Notes under the pieces: generated by a model | The model's database searches: none | What the model was told of the DNA's origin: nothing | The model's input: the letters and a program-made list of their open reading frames with translations, nothing else | In this document: positions 27,674-36,059 of the stretch, in pieces | Position numbering within the stretch: the first letter of the stretch is position 1 | How the letters are laid out: each line of letters begins with the position of its first letter | From: Paludisphaera rhizosphaerae | GTDB taxonomy: Bacteria; Planctomycetota; Planctomycetia; Isosphaerales; Isosphaeraceae | Direction: 5' to 3' | DNA: 64,000 nt | Assembly (NCBI RefSeq): GCF_011065895.1 | Contig: NZ_JAALCR010000002.1 | Coordinates: 186,001 to 250,000, forward strand | Translations under genes and position numbers: made by a program

Positions 27674-28594
27674 ATGCCTGGGCCGTTGTCCGGATTGATC
27701 CCCGCCCCTTACACCCCGTTCGGCCCCGATGGCCGGCTCGCCCCGGAGGTGATCGACCTCCAGGCAAGCCTCCTCAAGGAGTCGGATATCCGAGCGGTCT
27801 TCGTCGGCGGGACGACCGGCGAATGGTCGTCGCTGAGCACGGCCGAGAGAATGGCGCTCGCCGAGCGCTGGTGCAAGACCGACGGTGGGTTGTTCCAGGT
27901 GGCCGTGCACGTCGGCGGCAACAATCAGGCGGAGTGCGTCGAACTGGCTCGCCACGCCCGCGAGGTCGGTGCGACGGCTGTTGCGGCCCTGGCGCCGAGC
28001 TACTTCAAACCGGCGACGATCGGCGACCTCGTCGAGTTCTGCGTCCCCATCGCCGCCGCGGCCGGTACTCTGCCCTTCTATTTCTACGACATCCCCGGCA
28101 TGACCAATGTCAGGCTGCCGATGTCCGAGTTTCTCAAGGCCGCCAAGCCCCGCATTCCCAACCTGGTTGGGCTCAAGTTCTCAAACACCGATCTCGTTGA
28201 GATGTCCGAGTGCCTTCAGCTCGACGGCGGCGCGTTCGATCTCCTCTTCGGCGCGGATGAGTGCTATCTCGCCGGTCTGGCGATGGGAGTTCGGGGAGCG
28301 GTCGGCAGCAGCTTTAACTTCGCCGCCCCCCTGTATCGTCGAATCGAGTCGGCCTTCGCTCGCGGCGACTACGAGACGGCCCGTCGTGAACAAGCTCAGT
28401 CGATCACACTGATCAAGACGCTCGCCGGCTTCGGCTACCTCGGCGCGTCCAAGGCGGTCATTGGGATGCTGGGCGTCGAGTGTGGGCCGGTGCGGTCGCC
28501 GCTGCGCCATCCGTCTCGCGAGGAGAGGCTGGAGATCTGGGAGCGCCTCTCCCGGCTCGACGTTTTTCCCCGGCCGCTCAAAAAGCCGGAATGA
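27674..28594 (+). CDS. Dihydrodipicolinate synthase/N-acetylneuraminate lyase family aldolase
   Basis: The 306-residue TIM-barrel class I aldolase has FVGGTTGEW (pyruvate-binding loop, 43-51) and FYFYDIPGMTN with the catalytic Tyr at about 138. LVGLKFSN holds the Schiff-base Lys at about 168, and LLFGADECYL follows. The Tyr-Asp-Ile-Pro and Gly-Leu-Lys-Phe signatures are closer to N-acetylneuraminate lyase than to DapA. A role in cleaving sialic-acid-like or other 2-keto acids is therefore likelier than lysine synthesis. Start ATG 27674. It is convergent with a DUF1080 gene, which may suggest a sugar-degradation context. Confidence 0.85.
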   Translation: MPGPLSGLIPAPYTPFGPDGRLAPEVIDLQASLLKESDIRAVFVGGTTGEWSSLSTAERMALAERWCKTDGGLFQVAVHVGGNNQAECVELARHAREVGATAVAALAPSYFKPATIGDLVEFCVPIAAAAGTLPFYFYDIPGMTNVRLPMSEFLKAAKPRIPNLVGLKFSNTDLVEMSECLQLDGGAFDLLFGADECYLAGLAMGVRGAVGSSFNFAAPLYRRIESAFARGDYETARREQAQSITLIKTLAGFGYLGASKAVIGMLGVECGPVRSPLRHPSREERLEIWERLSRLDVFPRPLKKPE

Positions 28595-28597
28595 GTA

Positions 28598-29407
28598 TCA
28601 CTCGTCGAGGAGCATGATCTCGACCTTCCGAAACTCCACGGGATGCGACTCGGCCTGGAGCGAGATCCATCCGCCGTCCAGGTCGCGTTCCCCGTTCTTT
28701 AGAATCCGTGCTGCGTCGGGATCGTTGAGGTCGAGCTGAGGCTTCTCATACTCCATGACGAGCTGGCCGTTGACGTAGTTCTTGATCGGGCCGAATCCAT
28801 GGCACTCCATCTCGACGGTCACCCACTGATCGCCCCGGAAGGTGTCGGACGTCGAGTTGGTGCAATGCTGGGTGATAAGCTTGCCGCCCATCGTGAAAAC
28901 GGTGCCGGGCGAGCAGACGTTCGCCGTCGGGCGTTTGCCGCGCTCGGCGCCTCCGAGGAACTGGACCTCCAGCGAAACGGGGAATTCCTGGTCCTTCCGC
29001 ATGGTCGTCGGATCCTGCCCGTAGAGCATCGCCCCGCTGTTGCGGACGGCCCAGCCGGGCCCGTTAGGACACTGGTCGCCGACGAACCGATATTCGACCC
29101 GCAGCCGATACTTCGAGAACGGCTGATGAAAGAAGAGGTGGCCGAACTCGCCGTTGAACTTGTCCCACTTGTCGTACTTCACCTTCAGCAATCCGTCCTC
29201 GACGCGGAAGGTGTCGCGATAGTTCTCGCCCAGGGGACTCTTCGTGAACTTGGGGATCCAGCCCTCCAGGTCCTTGCCGTTGAACAGGCTGATCCAGCGT
29301 CCGGTCTCCTTGGGGGCGTTCGATTGAGCGTTTGATCGCGGAGAGGCGACGAGACCACCGGCGAGCATCATGAAGAGAGCGGCGAGTCTGGGCCGAAGCG
29401 GGGACAT
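28598..29407 (-). CDS. Secreted DUF1080 (3-keto-disaccharide hydrolase-like) protein
   Basis: The 269-residue protein starts with a signal peptide (LAALFMMLAGGLVASP then NAQS). The mature part is a DUF1080 domain: WISLFNGKDLEGW at the start, GHLFFHQPFSKYRLRVEYRF, GWAVRNSGAMLYGQDP, SLEVQFLGG, NYVNGQLVMEY and finally GWISLQAESHPVEFRKVEIM. This concanavalin-like fold is abundant in planctomycetes. Some members hydrolyse 3-keto-glycosides, and others probably bind glycans. It is exported. It is convergent with the aldolase gene, with only three bases between the stops. Confidence 0.92.
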   Translation of the reverse strand: MSPLRPRLAALFMMLAGGLVASPRSNAQSNAPKETGRWISLFNGKDLEGWIPKFTKSPLGENYRDTFRVEDGLLKVKYDKWDKFNGEFGHLFFHQPFSKYRLRVEYRFVGDQCPNGPGWAVRNSGAMLYGQDPTTMRKDQEFPVSLEVQFLGGAERGKRPTANVCSPGTVFTMGGKLITQHCTNSTSDTFRGDQWVTVEMECHGFGPIKNYVNGQLVMEYEKPQLDLNDPDAARILKNGERDLDGGWISLQAESHPVEFRKVEIMLLDE

Positions 29408-29526
29408 GGGGCGAATCTCCGGTTCCGAGAATGAAGCGAGGCTGTTCCGACGCGCCCATCATCACCCTTACTCCGGGTCGCGTCCAGGGCTCGTCAGTTT
29501 GCCGACGACCGCTCGGAAGCGATGAC

Positions 29527-29556
29527 TTGTGGACGGATCGATGGTCCGGTGATAAT
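29527..29556 (+). promoter_or_regulatory. Predicted sigma70-type promoter for the WD40 kinase
   Basis: TTGTGG (29527-29532), an 18-base spacer and GATAAT (29551-29556) lie 49 bases before ATG 29606. The -10 matches five of six consensus bases; the -35 is weaker. Confidence 0.4.
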
Positions 29557-29605
29557 CAGGCACTCATAACCAAGCATAGGGTCATGTAATCCTGGGAAAC
29601 GGGCG

Positions 29606-32600
29606 ATGTCCATGACCCCTCCGCCGGAAGATCGCGACGACTCGGATGTGACGCCGACCCTACCGGACGGCGTGCCGTACCACGTCCTGGACAATCTGGA
29701 TGAACACGAAGTCGCCGAGATGCGAGCCGCCTTTGAGCGGCTCGAGGCGGAGCCGAACCGCACCTCGGATGGAACGCCCACGCGCCTGGAAGCACTTGGG
29801 CCGTTTCGCGATCTCGTGGAGATCGGGCGTGGAGGGATGGGCCGAGTCTATCGGACGCTCGACCCGGCGACCGGCGAGGACGTCGCGGTCAAGGTCACGG
29901 CCCCCGCGCTCAAGCACGACCTCAGCGTGCGTCGTCGCTTCCTTCGCGAGGCCAGGGCCGCTCAGATCCTCCAACACCCGGGAATCGTCCCGTGCCGGGG
30001 TTGGGGGGAAGACGACGGCGGATGCTACATCGTCAGCGACCTCTGCGACGGTCCCAATCTGGAAACCTGGCTGAAGGCGAGGAAAGGCTCGGTGCCGGCG
30101 CGCGAGGCCGCTCGGATCGTCCGCGTTCTGGCCGAGGCGATCGCGCACGCCCACTCGCAGGGGGTCCTGCACCGCGACCTCAAGCCATCGAATGTTCTCC
30201 TGCCTGGGGCGACGGTGAACTCCGACGCTGAGGACCTCTCTCCTCGGCTCACCGACTTCGGACTGGCTCGAGCCATCGATCAGGACGCCCCGGCCGGCGA
30301 CACGCCCACCGCGACGGGACTGATTCTCGGTTCCCCCCCCTACATGGCTCCGGAGCAAGCAGCCGGTGGAGGCCATGAAGTCGATCGGCGGACGGACGTC
30401 TACGGCCTTGGGGCCATGCTCTACGCTGTGCTGACGGGTCGGCCTCCATTCCGTGGCGAGACCCCCCGAGAAACCATAAAGATGGTCATCAACGATGACC
30501 CCATCCCCGTGAGAGTCCTTCGCCCAGGCGTCCCCAAAGCCCTGGAGACGATCGCGCTGACGTGTCTGGAGAAGCAGAAGGATAATCGATATCGGACGGC
30601 CGAAGACCTGTGCGAAGATCTCGATGCGTTCCTCGAAAATCGACTGATCAAGGCGCCGGGGATCAGCCGCGCCGAGAGGTTTCGCCGATGGTCGCGACGT
30701 CGACCCAAGGCGACCACCGCGCTGGTCGCTGGAGTAGCGGCCCTGGCGGTTCTCATCGCGGCGATCGCGGCGTGGACCTACGAACTGACGAATCACGTCA
30801 AAGAGCTTCGTCGCCAGCGCGACGTGATCGCACGTCTGGGATACGATGCGACGATCCAATCGGCCGGACGCGATCTTGAGGACGGCCGCCTCGGGGTCGC
30901 TCAGTCCAAACTCGCCGAGCTCGTCCCCGGCCCGGGAATGCCCGACTTCCGTGAGTTCGCCTGGAGCTTACTTTGGAATTCGGCCTGCCGCGAAGCCAGA
31001 ATGCTGTCGGATCAACTACTCTCACTTGTTCAGCCATCGATTAGCCCCAGCGGCCGCTTCCTTGCGACGGGGAGCGACAACTCGACGCTCAAGGTCTATG
31101 ACCTGGATCAAGATCGGGTCCTCTGGTCGGTCGATACGCCGAATCGAGTCCTCGCGCTCCGCCCCACATTCTCGCCCGACGATCAGTTGATGGCCGTCTG
31201 TTTCTCGGCGCCCGAGGGAGAAGCGTCGTCGCGGAGTTTCTGCGTCGAGGTGCGAAACCTCCGCACGGGCGAGGTCGTCGCGACCCGTGCCCCGTTCCTT
31301 CCAGGAAAGCCGATTTGGCAAATCAGTTTGCTCGACGACGGGCGATTGATCACGACGATCCTCGACGTTGATGAATCCCGTCCGGGGACGGTCGACGTCC
31401 TCATCTGGTCGATTCGCAATCGCCTTCTCGAAGATCACGGGGCGTTGCGACTTGTCGGCTGCCGAGCCATTTCCCCCGATGGTCGACGGTTCGCGGCGGA
31501 GAAGGACGAGGGCTTCCTGGCTGTCTACGACCTGGATCGTGAATGGCTCCCCGGGCATGAGCGGATTCCCGTTGAGGACGTCTGTCGCGTGGTCTTTGAT
31601 GAGCAGGCGAGACGCATGGCGGTCGGCTTTGAGAGGGCCGGCGAGGTTCGGGTCGTCGATACGGAGACCGGCCTACTCCTCATGCGGGCCGCAGGGTTTT
31701 CGACCATGATCGATCAAATCGCCTTCCACCCTTCCGCCAACGCTCTGCTGGTCCACGAGAAGAACCAGGAGGTTCGCCTGGTCGAGCCGTCTCGGGGAGT
31801 CGACCTCCAGGTCTTCGGCCCGACCAACTCGCCGGGCGTCGGCACGATCCGAATGCTTTTCTCCCAGGATGGCTCGGTCTTTTTCGTCCATCGCTCAGAG
31901 TACATGGCAGCCGACCATCTTGAGGTCCACTCGTCCGCGGACGGCGTCAAATTTGGGGAGTCGCCCGGGCGGGTCAAGGCGCAGATGGGGGATTGGTTCC
32001 TCCGAAGCGGAGGGAGGCAGGAGTTGGTCTATGGACTGGGAAGACGCGTCTGGAGTTGGGACTGGCGCGCATCGATCACGTCGCATGGCGATCAGGCTGT
32101 CACAGCCCACCGCGACGAGGGATGGGCGATCGACTACAGCCCAAACGGTCAGTTTATCGCGACGGGGGCGGACGACGACGGCGATCCCGTAACGATCAAG
32201 ATTTGGGAAGCCCTATCGAAGAAGGAGGTCCGTTCCTGGAGAGAAGCCAACGGCACGGCCGCGGATCTGGCGTTCTCGCCAGATGGGAAGCTGATCGCCA
32301 CTGTCCACCTGTCCAGGGACAGAGCCGTGCGGGTGCGTGAGACAGCTGGAGGCGATCCGTTCGTCTTCGAGATGCCAGAGGAGCAGTGGGCTCGGTCTGT
32401 GGAATTCGACCCGACAGGCGAGTTGCTCCTAGCCGGTGGAGACAAGGGCGACCTGATGGCCTGGAATGTCCGCTCGCGCAAGTTGGTCTGGTCGAACCGT
32501 CTCTCCAGTCCCAGGGCGCTCGCGCTGAAGCAACTCCGGATTCACGACCTTGAGGTCGACGCAGGGCGTGCCAGGTTGGCTTCCGCTTCCGACGACGGCT

Positions 32601-33013
32601 CTGTACGACTTCATGAACTGGCTACCGGTGAGGTGGTCGCCCACTACCAGGCGCCGGCCGCGGTCTACTCCCTCGCCTTGAGCCCCGACGGTCGCGTGCT
32701 GGCCGCCGCCGACCGCGAGGGGGCGATTCACATACTCGACGCCGACACCTGCCGGCTTAAGCGAATTCTATACGGCGACGAAAGTGACCTTCGGGCGATC
32801 GCCTTCAGTCCGGACAGCCGCACGCTGGCGGCTGGCGGACTCGATCGGGTTGTTCACCTTTGGGATCCGGAGACCTCGCAGGAGCTCTTAAGCCTGCGCG
32901 GCCCGCAGGCTCAGATCAACGGTCTCGCTTTCAGCCCGGACGGCGAAACGCTCGCCGCCATCGACCATTCGGGGATGCTTTGGTTCTGGAGAGGGTCGCG
33001 TCGTGCTCCGTGA
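29606..33013 (+). CDS. Transmembrane Ser/Thr protein kinase with WD40-like repeats
   Basis: The 1135-residue protein begins with a short N-terminal region that has two acidic helices. A Hanks-type kinase domain follows at about 69-345: glycine loop IGRGGMGRVY, Lys 96 in VAVKV, HRDLKPSN with Asp 191, DFGL with Asp 217, and PYMAPEQ. A membrane segment lies at about 371-391 (ALVAGVAALAVLIAAIAAW). Residues from about 460 to the end form WD40-like blades, for example SGRFLATGSDNSTLKVYD, LAFSPDGKLIATVH, IAFSPDSRTLAAGGLDRVVHLWD and LAFSPDGETLAAI. The kinase faces the cytoplasm and the propeller the other side. Planctomycetes often pair such kinases with ECF sigma factors; none is adjacent here. Confidence 0.95.
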   Translation: MSMTPPPEDRDDSDVTPTLPDGVPYHVLDNLDEHEVAEMRAAFERLEAEPNRTSDGTPTRLEALGPFRDLVEIGRGGMGRVYRTLDPATGEDVAVKVTAPALKHDLSVRRRFLREARAAQILQHPGIVPCRGWGEDDGGCYIVSDLCDGPNLETWLKARKGSVPAREAARIVRVLAEAIAHAHSQGVLHRDLKPSNVLLPGATVNSDAEDLSPRLTDFGLARAIDQDAPAGDTPTATGLILGSPPYMAPEQAAGGGHEVDRRTDVYGLGAMLYAVLTGRPPFRGETPRETIKMVINDDPIPVRVLRPGVPKALETIALTCLEKQKDNRYRTAEDLCEDLDAFLENRLIKAPGISRAERFRRWSRRRPKATTALVAGVAALAVLIAAIAAWTYELTNHVKELRRQRDVIARLGYDATIQSAGRDLEDGRLGVAQSKLAELVPGPGMPDFREFAWSLLWNSACREARMLSDQLLSLVQPSISPSGRFLATGSDNSTLKVYDLDQDRVLWSVDTPNRVLALRPTFSPDDQLMAVCFSAPEGEASSRSFCVEVRNLRTGEVVATRAPFLPGKPIWQISLLDDGRLITTILDVDESRPGTVDVLIWSIRNRLLEDHGALRLVGCRAISPDGRRFAAEKDEGFLAVYDLDREWLPGHERIPVEDVCRVVFDEQARRMAVGFERAGEVRVVDTETGLLLMRAAGFSTMIDQIAFHPSANALLVHEKNQEVRLVEPSRGVDLQVFGPTNSPGVGTIRMLFSQDGSVFFVHRSEYMAADHLEVHSSADGVKFGESPGRVKAQMGDWFLRSGGRQELVYGLGRRVWSWDWRASITSHGDQAVTAHRDEGWAIDYSPNGQFIATGADDDGDPVTIKIWEALSKKEVRSWREANGTAADLAFSPDGKLIATVHLSRDRAVRVRETAGGDPFVFEMPEEQWARSVEFDPTGELLLAGGDKGDLMAWNVRSRKLVWSNRLSSPRALALKQLRIHDLEVDAGRARLASASDDGSVRLHELATGEVVAHYQAPAAVYSLALSPDGRVLAAADREGAIHILDADTCRLKRILYGDESDLRAIAFSPDSRTLAAGGLDRVVHLWDPETSQELLSLRGPQAQINGLAFSPDGETLAAIDHSGMLWFWRGSRRAP

Positions 33014-33024
33014 GCGGCTCGACT

Positions 33025-33696
33025 TCAGCGCGGTCTGATGACCAGATCGTCGAACATCCCCTTGTCATCGAACGAGCCGAGCCCGACTTTCCCCACGCCG
33101 AACCGCTTGTCGTGGGCCGTCATGATCGGTTTCTTCAAATCGTCGAAGTAGAACTCGATGAGTCCCGATTCGGGCTCTCTCACCAGGCGGACGTCGTGCC
33201 AGCCGTCGCCCCACTTGATCCCCTTGGTCCGCTGCTCGGCGATCGAGACGCGGGGCTCGCCGTTGACGATGAACACGCTGTGGGCATGTTCGTCGGCCGC
33301 ATTGGCGATGTGGACGTAATAGAAGTGGGAGGGGTCGACGTGGCCGAACATGAGGCACATCGAGCGATGGTCGTAGTCGGGGACCGTCGATCGCACCTTG
33401 ACCCTCAGGTCGAACGCGCCGAACTCCTTCCCCTCGATCAGAGCGATGTTGAACGGAGACCGGACCTTGGGCTCGTACTTGCTTTCCGCGAAGAGTTCCA
33501 GGACGCGGTCGCCGTCGGGCGTTTTCGCGATCCGCCATGCGGCTGGGTCCGTGAAATTCCATCCCGTGGGTTGATCGCGCTCGAAGTCGTCTCGGAAAAG
33601 CGCTGCGGACGGGAGGTCGTCGGCCGAGACGGGGAACGACGAAAATAGCAGGGCCGCCGTCGCCGCGGCGGTCGCGAGGATGTGGATCGGTCGCAC
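33025..33696 (-). CDS. Secreted concanavalin-like (DUF1080/LamG-type) protein
   Basis: The 223-residue protein has a signal peptide (ILATAAATAALLFSSFPVSA). The mature chain looks like a jelly-roll sugar-binding fold: LFRDDFERDQPTGW, FGAFDLRVKVRS, MCLMFGHVDPSHFYYVHIA, VSIAEQRTKGIKW, GWHDVRLVREPESGLIEFYFDD and VGLGSFDDKGMFDDLVIRP. It resembles DUF1080 proteins but lacks the GWISLQAESHP-type ending. Likely an exported glycan-binding or hydrolase-like protein; the ligand is unknown. It lies tail to tail with the WD40 kinase, 11 bases apart. Confidence 0.8.
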   Translation of the reverse strand: MRPIHILATAAATAALLFSSFPVSADDLPSAALFRDDFERDQPTGWNFTDPAAWRIAKTPDGDRVLELFAESKYEPKVRSPFNIALIEGKEFGAFDLRVKVRSTVPDYDHRSMCLMFGHVDPSHFYYVHIANAADEHAHSVFIVNGEPRVSIAEQRTKGIKWGDGWHDVRLVREPESGLIEFYFDDLKKPIMTAHDKRFGVGKVGLGSFDDKGMFDDLVIRPR

Positions 33697-33876
33697 GGTC
33701 GAGCCTCCGTATGCGGTTGGTCACGCGGCATAACGAATCGGATTAGAGCCGATCCGGCTCGCTGATCAAGCCCCTGGATACGGATACGCCGGTTCCCCCG
33801 ACTTGACGCGGCTCTTCCCTCGGTCGAAGATCGTTCGGGCGGTGAGGTTGGCGGCGGTTGTTTGCGGAGGTTTCGC

Positions 33877-34374
33877 GTGGCGGTTGAGCGGTCGAGATTC
33901 GTCGACATCCTGGTTCTGCTGGACTTTCTGGGCCTCACGGCCCTCGCCGCAGTGATCGGCTCCCGGGCGACCATCCCCCACCTGGCGGTCTGGTACGCGA
34001 AGCTTCGAAAGCCCCCCTGGACTCCTCCGAACAGCGTCTTCGGACCCGTCTGGACGGTCCTCTACATCCTCATGGCGGTCGCCGCCTGGCGAATCTGGCG
34101 ACGGTCCGACGCGCTGGCCCAGCCTCGTAAGGATGCTCTGGCCTGCTGGGTGTTTCAACTCGCGCTCAACGTGGGCTGGTCGTGGTTGTTCTTCGGGTTC
34201 CACAACCCCGCGCTGGCGTTCATCGCGATCATCTCGTTGTGGCTGATGATCATCGCCACGGTGATCTCGTTCGCACGCGTCGACCGTCCGGCCGCCGGGA
34301 TGATGGCCCCGTATCTCCTCTGGGTGATGTTCGCCATGATCCTGAATGGTGCGATCGTGCGGCTGAACCTCTGA
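33877..34374 (+). CDS. tspO: TspO/MBR family membrane protein
   Basis: The 165-residue integral membrane protein has five membrane segments. Signature residues include WYAKLRKPPWTPPNSVFGPVWTVLYILMAVAAWRIW and NVGWSWLFFGFHNPALAFI, which together define TspO. The family binds porphyrins and related tetrapyrroles and is linked to stress signalling. The GTG at 33877 was chosen because GGAGG lies six bases upstream; an upstream TTG at 33862 has no such site. It is divergent from the preceding secreted protein and precedes an oxidoreductase gene by about 100 bases. Confidence 0.92.
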   Translation: MAVERSRFVDILVLLDFLGLTALAAVIGSRATIPHLAVWYAKLRKPPWTPPNSVFGPVWTVLYILMAVAAWRIWRRSDALAQPRKDALACWVFQLALNVGWSWLFFGFHNPALAFIAIISLWLMIIATVISFARVDRPAAGMMAPYLLWVMFAMILNGAIVRLNL

Positions 34375-34474
34375 ACGGGCGTCGGATTCGGTCGAACTCC
34401 GGGCCGAGATCGGATAGTATAAACTGAAGGCAAGCGCCGACCCGACCGCCGCGTTCCGACGGGAGAACCGAACA

Positions 34475-35638
34475 ATGCCCCCGATCACCCTCAATCGCCG
34501 CCGATTCCTCGGCTGCTCGGCCGCCAGCCTTGCCCTGGCCCCGGGAGCCTCGGCGCAGGGTTCGCCGGCCGGCGACGCGGCTTCCCCGTTGCGGGTAGGC
34601 CTGATCGGCGTGGGCAATCGCGGGACGACGCTCCTCCGAACGCTCCTGGAGATTCCGGGCGTCACGATTCCGGCCGTCTCCGACCCCGAACCGCGCCATC
34701 GCGCCCGAGGCGAAGGGATCGTCGAGAAGGCCACCGGACGTCGTCCCGAATCCTTCCCAGACCCTCGCCGCCTCCTGGAACGGAACGACGTCGACGCTGT
34801 CGTGGTCGCCGTTCCCTGCGACCTCCACGAGCGAATCTCGGTCGAGGCGCTCCGCGCTGGCAAGCATCTGTACGCCGAAAAGCCGATGGCCATCACCGTC
34901 GAAGGGTGCGACCGGTTGATCGCCGAATCCGCTCGGACGCCGGAACTCGCCTTGCACGTCGGCTTCCAGCGGCGGTCGAATCCAAGGTTTCGCGAGGGCG
35001 TCGGTCTGATCCGCTCGGGAACACTCGGCCATCTCATTGAGGCTCGGGCGTCCTGGACGAGCAGCAACGGTCCGTTGACGGGTCACGACGGTTGGCTCGG
35101 AAGCCGACGGCGTTCGGGAGACTTCATGGTTGAGCAGGCCGTCCACATCTGGGACGTGCTCAACTGGATTCACGGCGGGCCGCCAGCCACGGCCGTGGGC
35201 TGGGGTCGGCGAGGGCTCTTCGCTCGCGAGCATCCCACCCGCGACGTAACCGACCACTACGGGGTCGAACTAGCCTGGGCCGACGGTTTCCGCGCCTCGT
35301 TCGTGCAGAGCTACGTCGCGCCTCCGGACGACGAATTCACCGGCTCGCATCTCCGCGTGCTGGGCGTTGAAGGGGGCTTCGACTTCGGCTCCGGCACGCT
35401 GACGTTCCGCGATCGCGAGCGCCCCCGGCGGTCGATCGAGCCTGGCAATCGCAACGACACCCGTCTGGCCGTCGAGGCGTTCGTGGCTGCCTCTCGGGCA
35501 GGTACATCGACCACCCCACCCGTCTCGCTCCAAGAGGCTCGGGACGCCACGCTGACCGGCCTGCTTGTCCGTAAGGCCGTCGATGAAGGGCGTCTCGTCA
35601 CACTCGGCGAAGTCTCCGAGACGTCGTCCTCGGTCTGA
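34475..35638 (+). CDS. Twin-arginine exported Gfo/Idh/MocA oxidoreductase
   Basis: The 387-residue protein has a twin-arginine leader (NRRRFLGCSAASLALAPGASA), so it is folded with its cofactor before export. A Rossmann NAD(P) domain follows (LRVGLIGVGNRGTTLLR, then AVSDPEPRHRARGEG). AVVVAVPCDLHERISVEALRAGKHLYAEKPMA carries the EKP motif. The C-terminal domain includes HVGFQRRSNPRF and VEQAVHIWDVLNWIHGG. Family members oxidise or reduce sugars and inositols; secreted versions are numerous in planctomycetes. Substrate unknown. It is convergent with the HEPN-like gene (four bases between stops). Confidence 0.93.
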   Translation: MPPITLNRRRFLGCSAASLALAPGASAQGSPAGDAASPLRVGLIGVGNRGTTLLRTLLEIPGVTIPAVSDPEPRHRARGEGIVEKATGRRPESFPDPRRLLERNDVDAVVVAVPCDLHERISVEALRAGKHLYAEKPMAITVEGCDRLIAESARTPELALHVGFQRRSNPRFREGVGLIRSGTLGHLIEARASWTSSNGPLTGHDGWLGSRRRSGDFMVEQAVHIWDVLNWIHGGPPATAVGWGRRGLFAREHPTRDVTDHYGVELAWADGFRASFVQSYVAPPDDEFTGSHLRVLGVEGGFDFGSGTLTFRDRERPRRSIEPGNRNDTRLAVEAFVAASRAGTSTTPPVSLQEARDATLTGLLVRKAVDEGRLVTLGEVSETSSSV

Positions 35639-35642
35639 GCGT

Positions 35643-36047
35643 TCAGCCGACCAGTTCGAGCACTCGTCGGACGAAGGCCGAGGCGTGATCCACGGCTTCC
35701 GCCGGCGTGAGCTTGAGCCGCTGGGCTGACTCGAACCGCCGCAGGTGTTCGCCGTCGAACTCGCCGGTTCGGACGTAGAGGGTCTCGCACGCCAGCATCA
35801 GGCAGCGCAGGCCCATCTCGCGATATCCTCGGGCGTACACCAGTGCGCGAAGCCCGCAGAACATCGCCTCGTAGCTGAGGAAGACCGCGTCCGCCGGATC
35901 GCCCTGACCCGTCCGCTGGATGTTCGATGCGGCTTCGAGCCGGTCGCCCGCCTTGGCGAGCATCTCGCCCACGCGGTTGGCGGCGGAGGCGTCCTCGACG
36001 AGATATCGGCTCTCAATGCAGCGCTGAAATGTGTTGATGATGGCCAT
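35643..36047 (-). CDS. HEPN-like helical protein
   Basis: The 134-residue protein is all helical, with no signal peptide. Features are ANRVGEMLAKAGDRLEAASN, SYEAMFCGLRALVYARGYREMGLRCLMLAC and LKLTPAEAVDHASAFVRRVLEL. A helix with ALRALVYARGYRE followed by a second helix resembles HEPN domains of the SAV_6107 kind, often RNA-processing or nucleotide-binding-associated. The R-x4-6-H catalytic motif of HEPN ribonucleases is not seen (RGYREMGLRC has no His). Assignment is tentative. The gene lies 12 bases downstream of nuoN on the same strand, so it may share the complex I transcript. Confidence 0.6.
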   Translation of the reverse strand: MAIINTFQRCIESRYLVEDASAANRVGEMLAKAGDRLEAASNIQRTGQGDPADAVFLSYEAMFCGLRALVYARGYREMGLRCLMLACETLYVRTGEFDGEHLRRFESAQRLKLTPAEAVDHASAFVRRVLELVG

Positions 36048-36059
36048 TGCCGCAGGGTC

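Noticed and set aside
34250-35257. A 335-codon minus-strand frame across TspO and the oxidoreductase
   Set aside because: It is antisense to two well-recognised plus-strand genes.
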